Shown here piece by piece: positions 1-11,334 of a DNA stretch of 64,000 nucleotides. Under the pieces are notes generated by a model. That model did not search any database. It was not told the DNA's origin and worked only from the letters and a program-made list of their open reading frames with translations. The stretch comes from Microcoleus sp. FACHB-672 (GTDB lineage Bacteria; Cyanobacteriota; Cyanobacteriia; Cyanobacteriales; Oscillatoriaceae). A program made the translations under genes and the position numbers. Numbering within the stretch: the first letter of the stretch is position 1; each line of letters starts with the position of its first letter. The stretch is taken from assembly GCF_014695725.1 (NCBI RefSeq), contig NZ_JACJOU010000023.1, positions 52,348-116,347 on the forward strand, written 5' to 3'.

Positions 1-1058
1 GCTACCCAAATATCTCCTTGAGCGTGAATATAAACTTCAAAGAAATCGCCTCCCACTTCTCGCGCCGGATAGCAGCAAGCTTGGACCTTCGCACTCTCCA
101 TCTCTGGCCAACTTTGGCGCAGCAGGTTCGTTTGAATTTGACGCGCCACTTCTAGCTCAGCTCGCATTTGCTGGGCTTGTTCTTGGCTGCGCTGGTAAAG
201 CTTGGCTTGCGAAAGCGCGAGGGCGGCTTGTTCTGCCATCCCTTCAATTAGCTGGACATCTTCAGATGACCAAGCAGCAGCGTGGTTGTCTTGGTAAAGC
301 GATAAAACCGCCAGAAAATCCTTTTGGTAGAGCAGTGGCAACACCAGCCGATTTGCACTGTTGCTGTCTTCTTCACCCAGGCTAACTTGGCGCTGCCGGC
401 TTTCTAGGACTGTGTGAAGCAGGGGATCTTCGTGATAGAGGGGCGTTTCCGAGTTAAGCGCTTGATAAGAAAAGGTTTCTGGCATCAAGCGATCACTTTC
501 CACCGGACGCAGGATGCCGGCGCTAGCATGAAAAGTCCGGCCCATCGTCTCCACAATGGTTTGGAGCATACTGCGATAGTCCAGTGACTCGCGGATCGCA
601 CTCATCACGTCGTTAAAGAGTAATTCCCGCCGCAAAGCTCTTTGCAGTTCGTTGGTTCGTTGCTTGATAACTTTATAAGTTTCCGAAGCTTGTTGAACCA
701 CCGCCTTTAGTTCTTCAGGCTGCCACGGTTTAGTAATGTATTTAAAGACTTGGCCTGAGTTAATTGCCTCCACCAAATCTTCCACATCGGTGTAGCCTGT
801 CAGTAAGATGCGAATCGTATCGGGATAACGATCTACCGTTTTTCCCAAAAACTCTGTGCCATTCATTTCTGGCATTCGCTGGTCAGAGATGATGACAGCC
901 ATTTCCCCCTGCTGATCCAGCGTTTCCAGGGCACTCAAGGCACTGTCGGCTCTGTAGACCTGAAAATCTCGCCGAAACGTCCGGTACAGCAAGTCTAGGT
1001 TGTCTGCCTCGTCATCAACTACCAAGAGTTTGAGTTTGCTTCGATTTCCTTGACTCAT
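1..1058 (-). CDS. Response regulator with GAF and PP2C-type (RsbU/SpoIIE) phosphatase domains, 3' part missing
   Basis: This is a cytoplasmic signalling protein, read on the complement from an ATG at 1058 and running off the left edge; about 352 residues are visible. A receiver domain comes first (residues 9-125), with the DD pair at 15-16, phospho-acceptor Asp59 in ISDQRMPE and the KPW motif near its end. A coiled linker follows, then a GAF-like region (about 160-290), then the start of a PP2C-type serine phosphatase, seen as EVARQIQTNLL and VGGDFFE, which carries the first metal-binding Asp. By family, phosphorylation of the receiver controls dephosphorylation of an anti-sigma-antagonist-like partner; no partner lies in the window. 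The catalytic second half is outside the window, so activity cannot be judged. Confidence 0.85.
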   Translation of the reverse strand, partial: MSQGNRSKLKLLVVDDEADNLDLLYRTFRRDFQVYRADSALSALETLDQQGEMAVIISDQRMPEMNGTEFLGKTVDRYPDTIRILLTGYTDVEDLVEAINSGQVFKYITKPWQPEELKAVVQQASETYKVIKQRTNELQRALRRELLFNDVMSAIRESLDYRSMLQTIVETMGRTFHASAGILRPVESDRLMPETFSYQALNSETPLYHEDPLLHTVLESRQRQVSLGEEDSNSANRLVLPLLYQKDFLAVLSLYQDNHAAAWSSEDVQLIEGMAEQAALALSQAKLYQRSQEQAQQMRAELEVARQIQTNLLRQSWPEMESAKVQACCYPAREVGGDFFEVYIHAQGDIWV

Positions 1059-1405
1059 GCAAGACCCCACTTCCCGGCTAATCCATCAACTCGCGCTCGA
1101 AGATCCATTATCCAAACACTATAAGTTCGGGTCACAGGAAGATATCCGGGATGTTTGGACAATGGATCTTCAACTAAAGATACAGCCAATAGCATCAGTA
1201 CATCCGGCTTTATGCCAATATGTTTGCGACACGTCTGGCAAATAGCTAGCGAGATATTCCCTTAAAGAAAGTACCCTAAAATTGGGTGTCTCTAACAGGT
1301 AGAAGTTGCCCAGTTAAAACCGGCATTCCCAGTTTTAGCTCTCGTCATCGCTTCTAGCTCTGTGCAATTCCCATTGGGTGAGGGGTGTTACCCCCTATTT
1401 TTATA
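1059..1405. other. Non-coding gap between the phosphatase start and the rsmH end
   Basis: No convincing gene is seen. A 62-codon frame begins next to the phosphatase start on the opposite strand but has no recognisable domain and no ribosome-binding site. The gap should hold the phosphatase promoter on the minus strand. Confidence 0.4.
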
Positions 1406-2317
1406 TCACGCACTTGATTTTTCGGCTAACCTGAGTTTTGCCGAGCGTGATCGAGGATTGATTCCCAGTTCATCAGCTTGCGGCAAAATGGGCTTTTTCG
1501 TCAAGACCTTTAGCAGGGGGGAGTCTCGCAGGCGATGTTTTACGATCCGGTCTTCCAGACTGTGAAAACTGATAACTCCCAATCGGCCTCCTGGTTTTAG
1601 CCAATTGGGGGCGAGGTTAATAAATGTTTCTAAAGAGGTTAGCTCTTGGTTAACCACGATTCGCAAGGCTTGAAAGACGCGGGTAGCTGGGTGGATGCGA
1701 CCATGACGGTATTTAGGGGGAACGCTGCCGGAGATCGCATCTGCGAGTTCTGTGGTGGTGTGGAAGGGACGCCGGCCTACAATTTGACGCGCTAGCCGGC
1801 GCGACAGGCGTTCTTCTCCATAGGTGTAAAAAATATTGGCTAGTTCAGTTTCATCCCAGTGATTGATAATTTCTGCGGCTGTCAGGGATTGCCGGCAATC
1901 CATCCGCATATCTAGCTCAGCCTTGTGGCGAAAGCTAAATCCTCGTGCCGGTGTATCAAGCTGGCCAGAACTTACGCCCAAATCTGCAATAATTCCGTCA
2001 AATAGAGTGTTATTTGGCTTAAATTCGGCATAGTTTCCCCGCCAAAAATTGACACGTTCGCTATATTGTGCAAGATGGGCCTTGGCAGTAGCGAGTGCTT
2101 GCTCATCCCGGTCAATTGCCGTTACTCTGACACCAGGAGACAGGGCCAAAAGCAAACTGCTGTGGCCGCCGGCACCCACCGTTGCATCCAAATAATGACC
2201 ATCCGCAACGATCACCACACCCTCAAGCAATTCCCGACTCAACACCGGCACATGGACAAATCCAGGTGTTTGCGTGTCTGTCTTCTCTTCCAAATCTCTC
2301 AATTCTTCATCCTTCAT
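1406..2317 (-). CDS. rsmH: 16S rRNA (cytosine(1402)-N4)-methyltransferase
   Basis: RsmH methylates N4 of C1402 in the decoding centre of 16S rRNA, using SAM. The product is about 303 residues, the usual length. It has the family N-terminus [13 protein letters not shown], the SAM-binding [10 protein letters not shown], the family block [10 protein letters not shown] followed by [19 protein letters not shown] and the late [13 protein letters not shown] motif. An upstream in-frame GTG at 2335 exists, but the ATG at 2317 is preferred. That ATG lies inside the end of the upstream protease gene as ATGAAGGATGA, an 11-base overlap that suggests translational coupling. The usual dcw neighbours (ftsL, pbp, mur genes) are absent here, as is common in cyanobacteria. 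Confidence 0.95.
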   Translation of the reverse strand: MKDEELRDLEEKTDTQTPGFVHVPVLSRELLEGVVIVADGHYLDATVGAGGHSSLLLALSPGVRVTAIDRDEQALATAKAHLAQYSERVNFWRGNYAEFKPNNTLFDGIIADLGVSSGQLDTPARGFSFRHKAELDMRMDCRQSLTAAEIINHWDETELANIFYTYGEERLSRRLARQIVGRRPFHTTTELADAISGSVPPKYRHGRIHPATRVFQALRIVVNQELTSLETFINLAPNWLKPGGRLGVISFHSLEDRIVKHRLRDSPLLKVLTKKPILPQADELGINPRSRSAKLRLAEKSSA

Positions 2318-4223
2318 GTTTGTAAATAGCCGCACCCTGTATTTCTCGCAAGATTTGTTCTAAATTTTTGAAGTTTTTCTCTTGAGAATTAAGAAGAATA
2401 ACATAAGCTTGTCCGGGAAGCTTTACTTCAGACACAAACTGGTTGAAAAATTGTTGATCACTGTCCGAACTTTGGAATTTATACCAAGTCCGACGTAATT
2501 TTATTCCTAACACATAAAAAGGCTTTTCGGGAAAATAGATCACCCTTTTCCGGACTAAATAGACCTCTTTAACTTGAGTGTAACGAGAAACTAGCTGCCG
2601 CAGAGGTTCTAGAGCTGGTGATGGCAGATCGTGAGGCAGAAACGTGTCACTTTCCTGCACAAAAGACCGCTCTTGCTGAGCTATTAACAGTAACTCATAA
2701 TGTTGTTGAGCGCGTGCTTGGTAAGCTTTTGCTTTTTCGATCTGTCCCTGCTCTTTGAAAAAAGCATAAATCAACTCACACCCAGGCAGCACTTTTTCCG
2801 GGTCTTTTTCCATCGCTTTCTCGATGTGACCGATGCCAGAAAGTTCATTTTTCTCTAATAAAATTTGACCTAGTAAAAAGTGTGTTGAAGGATGTGCCGG
2901 CGCAGTCGTGAGGATTTCTCTCAAAAGTGGAATCGCTGCTTCATTTCCCTTAAATTCTGCCGTCCAAGCGGCGTGATCCCAAGCGTCCTCCGGCGTGAGC
3001 TGCTGAGTTTTAGCTTTCTTCTCAAGGATTTTTAACTGATTTTGTGCTTCTTTAGCGTAGGCATAGCGTTGCCGCCAAGGCGTTTCCATTTCCTGTTTCC
3101 AGGTATGGTCAAAATCTGCGAGAAACTGTTTAAATTTACTTTCTAAAAATTCTTGAGCTGCACTAATTTTGATATCAGCCGGCAGGGGAAGTTGCTTGGG
3201 TTTGCCTTTGAGATAACCTAAAGCAGAAAGTCTGTCTGTTAGGCAAGGATGGGTGTCATCCAGATCGGTCTTTTGTGCAAGCGCTCGGTCTAGCCAAATA
3301 GTCGCCTCATCAGCCGGAATACCTGCAGCCAAGGCTTTGACCAAATCCGTATAAATTGTTGCCGGCGGCTCGACTTGATGAATTACTTGTTTGTCAATAT
3401 TTGGCCAGAAAGAATTGTGCAAAAATCTAGCGCTGATTGTAGTATTAATCAGGGCTTCAGCCACATTTTGCGCTCCTGCGAGGGCCGCCGCACATCGATC
3501 TGCTTCATATTCATCCATTCGCGCTAAAACAAACGAGTAAGCGTAAAAAAATGGAGCATACCAGTTAAAAAAATTCTGAAAAAGAACGGAAGATCCCCCG
3601 TGATTGCTTTGTTGTAATCTTTCTAATATTTGAACATAAATTTGCCTAACGCGATAAATCCAGCCGGCAAAGCGACTGTGGTTACCAGATAAATGTCCTA
3701 ATTCATGAGCAAGAACCGCACGCAACTGTTCTGGAGAAAGCGCTTGCATTAAAGGCAGTCCCACGCGTAAATAGTTTTGCTGCCATCCAAATATTCCTAA
3801 ACGAGGTCTTTGGGTAACCCCTGCACTGAACTCTTCGGTGAGCAAGATGTGATGAAAACGTGGCGCTTCCAACTTTAACGTGAGTTCGTCAACCAGCTCA
3901 AACAAGCGAGGGACATCTTGCTGGCGCAATTCTAAACCCGTAGGTGGGGGAAAATGCACCCACAGGGATTTGAGGACGATGAATGTGGGAACGAGAATCA
4001 GAATAGCGAATTTGATCATGTAACCATTGAGTCTGCCGGTTGAGATCACCATCGCCACAAGCAGTCCTAGGATAGCCAGTAGCAGTGCCAGGATGGTGAA
4101 GATGTAGGCGTAGCCAAGCATTGCAAGCAACGCTACACAAAGCTTGTAGAGTGCCGGCTGCTGATGAGCAAACTTTTCAAGGCGCTGGATGAGCGCATCA
4201 AACTGTGGTTGAGTTATGGCCAT
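2307..4223 (-). CDS. M48-family membrane metalloprotease with TPR-like C-terminal region
   Basis: This is a zinc metallopeptidase predicted to sit in the cytoplasmic membrane. Two long hydrophobic stretches at residues 28-60 and 69-90 form a membrane hairpin. HELGH at 173-177 gives two zinc ligands and the catalytic Glu, and the downstream DEYEAD gives the third ligand Glu. These are the layout and motifs of HtpX/Ste24-type M48 enzymes. After about residue 380 the protein is helical with TPR-like repeats (for example [20 protein letters not shown]). The C-terminal 150 residues are unassigned. The ATG at 4223 ([10 protein letters not shown]) is chosen over the one 13 codons upstream because it opens a normal cytoplasmic N-terminus. 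The gene overlaps rsmH by 11 bases. The likely role is quality control of membrane proteins, inferred from the family. Confidence 0.85.
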   Translation of the reverse strand: MAITQPQFDALIQRLEKFAHQQPALYKLCVALLAMLGYAYIFTILALLLAILGLLVAMVISTGRLNGYMIKFAILILVPTFIVLKSLWVHFPPPTGLELRQQDVPRLFELVDELTLKLEAPRFHHILLTEEFSAGVTQRPRLGIFGWQQNYLRVGLPLMQALSPEQLRAVLAHELGHLSGNHSRFAGWIYRVRQIYVQILERLQQSNHGGSSVLFQNFFNWYAPFFYAYSFVLARMDEYEADRCAAALAGAQNVAEALINTTISARFLHNSFWPNIDKQVIHQVEPPATIYTDLVKALAAGIPADEATIWLDRALAQKTDLDDTHPCLTDRLSALGYLKGKPKQLPLPADIKISAAQEFLESKFKQFLADFDHTWKQEMETPWRQRYAYAKEAQNQLKILEKKAKTQQLTPEDAWDHAAWTAEFKGNEAAIPLLREILTTAPAHPSTHFLLGQILLEKNELSGIGHIEKAMEKDPEKVLPGCELIYAFFKEQGQIEKAKAYQARAQQHYELLLIAQQERSFVQESDTFLPHDLPSPALEPLRQLVSRYTQVKEVYLVRKRVIYFPEKPFYVLGIKLRRTWYKFQSSDSDQQFFNQFVSEVKLPGQAYVILLNSQEKNFKNLEQILREIQGAAIYKHEG

Positions 4224-4467
4224 GAGACATATTCTTTTGTTGGGAAGATCGAAGCTGATCAATCTTGCCGATAGCTTTGTTTAATCTTGGCCTATTCCCT
4301 TACCCTTCAATCCATATAATTAGAAGAAGTGCAACAAAAATCAATATTAGGTGCTAGACCTGCCGGCTCACCGAGGATTGGAGATGGGCGATTTTATCCA
4401 ACATCCACAATCCAACATAAACTGGGTGCGGCGGCTCGAAACTGTATAAAGGGGAGAATGCTGAGCG

Positions 4468-5652
4468 ATGTCAAGGATTGAAACAAGAACAGAACCCATG
4501 ATCCTCAACATGGGTCCCCACCACCCTTCCATGCACGGGGTGCTGCGGTTAATTATGACTCTCGACGGTGAGAACGTGGTGGATTGTGAGCCGGTGATCG
4601 GCTACTTGCACCGAGGAATGGAAAAGATCGCCGAAAACCGCACCAACATCATGTACGTTCCCTACGTCAGCCGGTGGGACTACGCCGAGGGAATGTTCAA
4701 CGAGGCAGTTACCGTTAATGCGCCGGAAAAATTGGCTGATATTGCCGTTCCCAGACGCGCCAGCTACATCCGCGTGATTATGCTGGAGTTGAACCGGATC
4801 GCCAACCACTTGCTCTGGCTTGGGCCATTTATGGCTGACGTTGGTGCTCAGACACCCTTTTTCTACATTTTCCGGGAACGTGAGCTGATTTATGACTTGT
4901 GGGAAGCTGCCACCGGCTACCGGATGGTAAATAATAACTACTTCCGCATTGGGGGAGTTGCGGCAGATCTGCCTTACGGTTGGGTTGATAAGTGCGAAGA
5001 TTTTTGCGACTATTTCGATCCCAAAGTTGATGAATATGAGCGCTTAATTACAGATAACCCAATTTTCCGCCGGCGCGTTGAGGGAATTGGCACGATCAGC
5101 CGTGAAGAAGCCATTAACTGGGGACTTTCTGGCCCAATGTTACGCGCTTCTGGCGTTAAGTGGGACTTGCGAAAGGTTGACCATTACGAGTGCTACGATG
5201 ACTTCGACTGGGAAATCCACTGGGAAACTGCCGGCGACTGTATGGCGCGTTACGTGGTGCGAATTCGAGAAATGCGCGAGTCGGTGAAGATTATTCGCCA
5301 AGCTTTGAAAGCATTGCCTGGTGGCCCATTTGAGAATTTGGAAGCCAAACGCATGGCAGAAGGGCCAAAATCTGAGTGGAACAGCTTTGATTACCAGTTT
5401 ATTGGTAAGAAAATTGCTCCTACTTTCAAGATTCCTAAAGGCGAACATTATGTCCGTGTTGAAAGCGGCAAAGGTGAGTTAGGAATTTACATTATCGGAG
5501 ATGATAATGTCTTCCCCTGGCGCTGGAAAATTCGGGCTGCTGATTTCGTCAATTTGCAAATTTTGCCTCAGCTATTGCGGGGCATGAAAGTTGCAGATAT
5601 TGTCACAATTTTGGGCAGTATTGACGTGATCATGGGATCGGTTGACAGATAA
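4468..5652 (+). CDS. ndhH: NAD(P)H-quinone oxidoreductase subunit H (49 kDa/NuoD-type subunit of NDH-1)
   Basis: NdhH is a peripheral-arm subunit of thylakoid NDH-1 and forms part of the quinone-binding site next to cluster N2. It serves cyclic electron flow and respiration. At 394 residues it is full length. Hallmarks are the N-terminal [49 protein letters not shown] and the C-terminal [14 protein letters not shown] ending, here [10 protein letters not shown]. The ATG at 4468 is preceded by a GGGGAG ribosome-binding site ending 11 bases upstream. Arg49 in YLHRG corresponds, by my alignment from memory, to the Arg of mitochondrial NDUFS2 methylated by NDUFAF7. A homologue of that methyltransferase is the next gene downstream on the same strand. 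Confidence 0.98.
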   Translation: MSRIETRTEPMILNMGPHHPSMHGVLRLIMTLDGENVVDCEPVIGYLHRGMEKIAENRTNIMYVPYVSRWDYAEGMFNEAVTVNAPEKLADIAVPRRASYIRVIMLELNRIANHLLWLGPFMADVGAQTPFFYIFRERELIYDLWEAATGYRMVNNNYFRIGGVAADLPYGWVDKCEDFCDYFDPKVDEYERLITDNPIFRRRVEGIGTISREEAINWGLSGPMLRASGVKWDLRKVDHYECYDDFDWEIHWETAGDCMARYVVRIREMRESVKIIRQALKALPGGPFENLEAKRMAEGPKSEWNSFDYQFIGKKIAPTFKIPKGEHYVRVESGKGELGIYIIGDDNVFPWRWKIRAADFVNLQILPQLLRGMKVADIVTILGSIDVIMGSVDR

Positions 5653-5668
5653 GATATTTTCAACCACA

Positions 5669-5826
5669 GATGATAGCGCAGCGTGGCGCTAGGCATACGC
5701 AGATGAACACAGATAACTTGTCTTCATCTGCGTATGCCTGCGGCACACTTCGCTATCATTTGAGGTTAAAAGCTAAAGATAACTTGTCTTCATCTGCGTA
5801 TGCCTAACGGCACGCTGCGCTATCAT
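5669..5826. repeat. Cluster of dispersed repeats in direct and inverted copies
   Basis: A unit starting GATGATAGCGCAGCGTG and ending GGCATACGCAGATGAA lies at 5669-5707. Inverted copies lie at 5723-5759 and 5789-5826. The stretch GATAACTTGTCTTCATCTG also occurs twice, near 5711 and 5779. The first direct copy and the first inverted copy can fold into a long hairpin just after ndhH. Related copies occur at 38811-38848, 59453-59488 and 59533-59568. The third copy runs into the apparent 5' end of the next reading frame. Confidence 0.85.
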
Positions 5827-5865
5827 ATGCGTTTATCGGCGGTTAAAAAAATTCCAAGTATTCTT

Positions 5866-7056
5866 ATGGATGAGAGCAACCGGCAGCTTTGCGAAATCAT
5901 TGGTCAGCAAATTGCCGAGAGTCCCAACAAGCGTATTACATTTGCTGAGTATATGGATTTGGTGCTGTATCACCGACAGCACGGTTATTATGCGACAAAT
6001 CAAGTCAATATTGGGACGAAAGGTGATTTTTTTACCTCGCCGCATCTCGGTGCTGATTTTGGTGAATTACTGGCAGAGCAATTTTTTGAAATGTGGGAAA
6101 TTCTGGGGAAACCGGCCCCGTTTCAATTAGTAGAAATGGGTGCTGGACAAGGATTGTTAGCGGCGGATGTGCTCAAATATTTGCACAAACACTATTTTGA
6201 TTTTTTTGAAGTTTTAGAATATGTGATTGTTGAAAAAGCTGCGGCGCTGATTGAAGAACAAAAACATATTTTATCAAAGTTATTAAGATTTGGCGCTAAT
6301 TTGCGCTGGTGCCGATGGGAAGAGATGCCGGCAGAATCGATCACAGGTTGCTTTTTTTCTAATGAGTTAGTAGATGCGTTGCCGGTGCATCAGTTTTTGA
6401 TTAAAGACGGACAATTAAAAGAAATTTATATAACGAACAACTCCATATCCCCCGCTTTATTTAAGGAGGAGACGGGCGAACTTTCTACCCCGGAGATTGC
6501 CAAGTATTTTGAATTTGTGGGGATTGATTTGCTGGGAGGTAGCTATGAAGATGGCTATCGCAGCGAGGTAAATTTAGCAGCTTTAGAGTGGATGCAAACG
6601 GTGGCAAATCGGCTGCAACGCGGGTATGTGCTAACGATTGATTACGGCTATCTGGCTGAGCGATATTACAGCCGGCAACGACGCGAGGGAACCTTGCAAT
6701 GTTACTATCAGCACGCCCATCATAACGATCCTTATATTAATGTGGGCCGGCAGGATATTACGGCTCATGTCGATTTTACGGCTTTGCAGCGTCAGGGAGC
6801 ATTGTGCCGGTTGCAGCCGGTGGGATTTGCTCAGCAGGGATTGTTTTTGATGGCGCTGGGTTTGGGAGATCGCATTGCAGCGCTTTCCAATATGCAGACA
6901 CAAGATATTTCAGATTTACTGCGCCGGCGCGAGGCGTTGCACCAGTTGATGAATCCGATGGGATTGGGTAATTTTGGGGTATTAATCCAGAGTAAGGGGT
7001 TAAATGAGGAAGAGAAGGGGCGCAGTTTGAAGGGATTGAGCGTGCCGGTGATGTAA
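5866..7056 (+). CDS. Class I SAM-dependent methyltransferase, MidA/NDUFAF7 family
   Basis: This is a homologue of the mitochondrial complex I assembly factor NDUFAF7 (MidA), which dimethylates an Arg of the NDUFS2/49 kDa subunit. It is 396 residues from the ATG at 5866 (MDESNRQLCE). Landmarks are the ITFAEYMDLVLYH N-terminal block, GDFFTSPHLGADFGELLA, the SAM-binding motif I LVEMGAGQGLLAADVL, ELVDALPVHQ, LTIDYGY, and the late NVGRQDITAHVDFTAL motif. The open frame extends 22 codons further upstream to 5800, but those codons lie in dispersed repeat DNA, so I treat the extension as spurious. It follows ndhH on the same strand and precedes ahcY. NdhH as substrate is inference. Confidence 0.9.
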   Translation: MDESNRQLCEIIGQQIAESPNKRITFAEYMDLVLYHRQHGYYATNQVNIGTKGDFFTSPHLGADFGELLAEQFFEMWEILGKPAPFQLVEMGAGQGLLAADVLKYLHKHYFDFFEVLEYVIVEKAAALIEEQKHILSKLLRFGANLRWCRWEEMPAESITGCFFSNELVDALPVHQFLIKDGQLKEIYITNNSISPALFKEETGELSTPEIAKYFEFVGIDLLGGSYEDGYRSEVNLAALEWMQTVANRLQRGYVLTIDYGYLAERYYSRQRREGTLQCYYQHAHHNDPYINVGRQDITAHVDFTALQRQGALCRLQPVGFAQQGLFLMALGLGDRIAALSNMQTQDISDLLRRREALHQLMNPMGLGNFGVLIQSKGLNEEEKGRSLKGLSVPVM

Positions 7057-7211
7057 GAATTTGCCAAAGATTTATTTTCTTCCCATAATCAGAATTATTG
7101 CTCCCCATTATTCTTTCTACCCTATCCCCCTCTCCCCGATCAGTATTCTTTAAGTGGGAAGGGAGTAGCAACGGGCTTTTTAGTCTGTGCAGGAAGAAAG
7201 TTATTTGCTAA

Positions 7212-8516
<1,305 letters not shown>

Positions 8517-8744
8517 GAGATATAACGATCAGCTTTGAGCGGTCTTCGTGTTGGTTATTTCTCTTTTTTTGAGGCGGTGCTTTGCGCCGGTCTCAAGAAT
8601 GCTCTATCTAAAAATAATTGCCGCCCGATAATGCCGGTAATTATTTTATAGGGAAACGAGAAATAATTTTCTACACGCTAAAGTTTTGATTCTTGCGTTC
8701 TCAAGTAAAATTCTTGGGAACGCAAAAAATTGAGAATTTAAAAA

Positions 8745-8811
8745 GGGCAAAGCATTCGCGTCATAAATCTTGAGTTGAAACCCTTACATCTCGCCCTCAA
8801 ATGCTTTGCCC
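8745..8811. repeat. MITE-like inverted repeat, family GGGCAWAGCATT
   Basis: A perfect 12-base inverted repeat, GGGCAAAGCATT (8745-8756) and AATGCTTTGCCC (8800-8811), with a 43-base loop. Similar elements lie at 32149-32200 and 61171-61236, always between genes. The rest of the 8517-8852 gap holds no gene. It carries the ahcY 3' region and the promoter side of the DedA gene. Confidence 0.8.
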
Positions 8812-8852
8812 CTACCTTGATAAATCACCACTAACCACTAACAAATAATCCT

Positions 8853-9458
8853 ATGCAGGAATGGATAACGAACATCATGGTTTCCCTTGGCTACTTGGGA
8901 ATTGGGTTGCTGATGTTCTTGGAAAACTTGTTTCCCCCCATCCCCTCAGAGTTAATCATGCCGCTGGCCGGTTTCACAGTCTCCCAAGGCAAAATGGAGT
9001 TTGCGCCGGCCCTTTTGGCGGGAGTATTGGGCACTATCCTAGGGGCGCTGCCGTGGTATTATGCCGGCAAACTGTTAGGTGATGAGAAATTGCAGGGTTT
9101 GGCCGATAAGTACGGCAAGTGGATTTCTGTATCCGGTAAAGATATTCAAAAAGCAAATAACTGGTTTAAAAAATATGGCAAGCAAGCTGTATTTTTTGGC
9201 CGGCTTGTGCCTGGAGTTCGCACCCTAATTTCCATTCCTGCCGGTATTAACGGCATGGCTTTGCTGCCCTTTCTATTTTACTCAACCATCGGCACAGTCT
9301 TGTGGGTGGGTTTACTCACCTTTGCCGGCTTTGTTTTAGGTGATAACTATGAACTTGTAGAAACCTACATCGGCCCGCTTAGTAAAATCGTTCTGGCTAT
9401 TTTAATCGCTGGATTTATTATCTGGGTCGTTAGAAAAAGAATGAGAATGAACACTTAA
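8853..9458 (+). CDS. DedA-family (VTT/SNARE-associated domain) membrane protein
   Basis: A polytopic inner-membrane protein of 201 residues, typical for DedA. Members of this family flip undecaprenyl phosphate or phospholipids and support membrane homeostasis. Seen here are the re-entrant-loop block FLENLFPPIPSELIMPLAGF near residues 22-41, the GxxxGxxxxY-type segment LGTILGALPWYYAGKLLG, the FFGRLVPGVRTLISIPAGI block near 115-135 containing the conserved Arg pair, and three to four hydrophobic helices, ending with VRKRMRMNT. The substrate cannot be told from the sequence. The gene stands alone, with the ABC exporter starting 77 bases downstream on the same strand, so co-transcription is possible. 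Confidence 0.9.
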   Translation: MQEWITNIMVSLGYLGIGLLMFLENLFPPIPSELIMPLAGFTVSQGKMEFAPALLAGVLGTILGALPWYYAGKLLGDEKLQGLADKYGKWISVSGKDIQKANNWFKKYGKQAVFFGRLVPGVRTLISIPAGINGMALLPFLFYSTIGTVLWVGLLTFAGFVLGDNYELVETYIGPLSKIVLAILIAGFIIWVVRKRMRMNT

Positions 9459-9535
9459 ATATAATCTTGCAATACTGATTAATTAAACCTGAAAGCTGAT
9501 AGCTTAATACAGGATATTTTTGTAGTAAAAACCGC

Positions 9536-11308
9536 TTGAAAACGCGATCTAGTTATTGGCAACTACTGCCCTACATCAAAACCCAATGGCCAACGATTGC
9601 TAAAGCACTGGCTTGTACTTTGGGGTTTACCGTATTTTGGCCCATCTTAGCTTGGCTAGCCGGTCGCATGGCCAATTTTATCGGAGAAGGAAATGTCGTG
9701 GCTATCCTGCAACTAGCAGGAGTCGCCGCGATCATTTTTCTGATCCGAGGTACTGTCCAATATGGGCAAGATGCTTTAATGGCTAAAGCTGCTTTGAGGA
9801 TTGCTTTAGACCTCCGTAAACAAGTTTATGCTCACTTGCAACAACTGAGTATTGACTACTTTGCGACTGCAAAAACCGGCGATCTTTCCTACCGGCTAAC
9901 TGAAGATATTGATCGCATCGGGGAAATTATCAATAAAGTCTTTCATCAGTTCATTCCCTGCATTTTGCAACTGATTGTCGTCTTGGGTTACATGGTTTGG
10001 CTAAACTGGCAGCTAACCCTTGCCGCGCTGATTATTGCGCCACTGATGGCTTTTTTAATTGGCTGGTTTGGGGAACGGCTGCTTGTTTTCTCCCGCAGCA
10101 GTCAAAATCGCACGTCTAATTTATCTTCCCTCCTCACAGAATTGTTTAGTGGTATTCGCTTGGTGCAAGCTTTTGCTGCGGAAGAGTACGCCATTAATAG
10201 TTTTAGTAAAGAAGCCGAACACAATCGGCAGGCAAAATACCTGGCAGAAAGAGTCAAAGCGCTTCAATTTGTCGTGGTTGGCTTTCTGGAAGCGATGAGT
10301 ATCTTACTACTCTTTTTCTTGGGAGGCTGGCAAATATCCCAAGGAAATTTAACAGGGGCCGGCTTTATTAGCTACGTCACAGCCGTCGCACTGTTAATTG
10401 ATCCGATTTCCCTAACGACCAGCAATTACAGTGAGTTTAAGCAAACTGAAGCATCGGTAGACCGAATTTTTGAACTATTTGCCATTCAACCAACCGTTCA
10501 AGAGAAGCCCGATGCGATCGCCCTGCCTCATGTCACCGGCAAAGTAGAATATCGCAATGTTTCCTTTGCCTATCAGAAGCAAACCGCAGGAGACGAGGAA
10601 AACGCCCCTTCTCCAAATCCTGAAACTTCAACGCCAGTTTTGCAAAACTTAAATTTGCTGGTGCAGCCGGGGGAAGCGATCGCATTGGTGGGTGCATCGG
10701 GTGCCGGTAAAACAACGCTGGTTAATTTATTACCGCGTTTCTATGATCCCCAAGCCGGTGAAATTTTCATTGATGGCGTAAAGATTCAAGATGTGACCCT
10801 TCGCAGTCTGCGCCGGCAGATCGGCATTGTCCCCCAAGAACTTACGCTTTTTTCGGGTAGCATTGCCCAAAATATTGCTTTCGGTCAGGCTCAATTTGAT
10901 CTCAAAGATGTTCAAGAAGCCGCTAAAATCGCGAATGCTCACGATTTTATTACCCAACTGAGCGATGGCTATCATACTTGGGTGGGTGAACGGGGTGTCA
11001 ACTTATCCGGGGGACAGCGTCAGCGACTTGCGATCGCCCGCGCTGTGCTGTTAAACCCTCGAATTCTCATTCTGGATGAAGCCACCTCAGCCCTTGACTC
11101 TGAATCTGAAGCCCTTGTGCAGCAAGCTTTGGAACGCTTAATGCAAGACCGCACAGTGTTTATCATCGCCCACCGGCTGGCTAGTGTGCGCCGCGCTGAC
11201 CGGATTTTAGTCATGGAACAGGGGCGCATTGTGGAGTCTGGCACTCATCAGGAATTGCTGGATCGGGCCGGTCGTTATGCCCGTTTTTACGCCCAGCAAT
11301 TCAGTTAA
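9536..11308 (+). CDS. ABC exporter half-transporter, MsbA/lipid-multidrug type (fused permease-ATPase)
   Basis: A homodimeric ABC export half-transporter of 590 residues. The N-terminal membrane domain (about 15-320) has six hydrophobic helices; GDLSYRLTEDIDRIGEIIN at 115-133 is the usual cytoplasmic coupling region. The nucleotide-binding domain has Walker A GASGAGKT at 386-393, signature LSGGQ at 490-494, Walker B LILDEA at 511-516 and the H-loop in IIAHR. The start is a TTG at 9536; no ATG gives a full first helix. A 20-residue acidic/proline insertion (about 350-368) sits between the first beta strand and Walker A. The substrate is unknown; lipid or lipophilic compounds are typical for this family. 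Confidence 0.92.
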   Translation: MKTRSSYWQLLPYIKTQWPTIAKALACTLGFTVFWPILAWLAGRMANFIGEGNVVAILQLAGVAAIIFLIRGTVQYGQDALMAKAALRIALDLRKQVYAHLQQLSIDYFATAKTGDLSYRLTEDIDRIGEIINKVFHQFIPCILQLIVVLGYMVWLNWQLTLAALIIAPLMAFLIGWFGERLLVFSRSSQNRTSNLSSLLTELFSGIRLVQAFAAEEYAINSFSKEAEHNRQAKYLAERVKALQFVVVGFLEAMSILLLFFLGGWQISQGNLTGAGFISYVTAVALLIDPISLTTSNYSEFKQTEASVDRIFELFAIQPTVQEKPDAIALPHVTGKVEYRNVSFAYQKQTAGDEENAPSPNPETSTPVLQNLNLLVQPGEAIALVGASGAGKTTLVNLLPRFYDPQAGEIFIDGVKIQDVTLRSLRRQIGIVPQELTLFSGSIAQNIAFGQAQFDLKDVQEAAKIANAHDFITQLSDGYHTWVGERGVNLSGGQRQRLAIARAVLLNPRILILDEATSALDSESEALVQQALERLMQDRTVFIIAHRLASVRRADRILVMEQGRIVESGTHQELLDRAGRYARFYAQQFS

Positions 11309-11334
11309 TCATTGATGATGAGTCGTTTAATCGG

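Noticed and set aside
1059..1245. 62-codon plus-strand frame divergent from the phosphatase
   Set aside because: No ribosome-binding site, no recognisable domain, and it overlaps the start region of a clear gene.
5800..5865. Extended N-terminus of the MidA-type methyltransferase
   Set aside because: Encoded by dispersed repeat DNA shared with other places in the window; the conserved protein begins at 5866.
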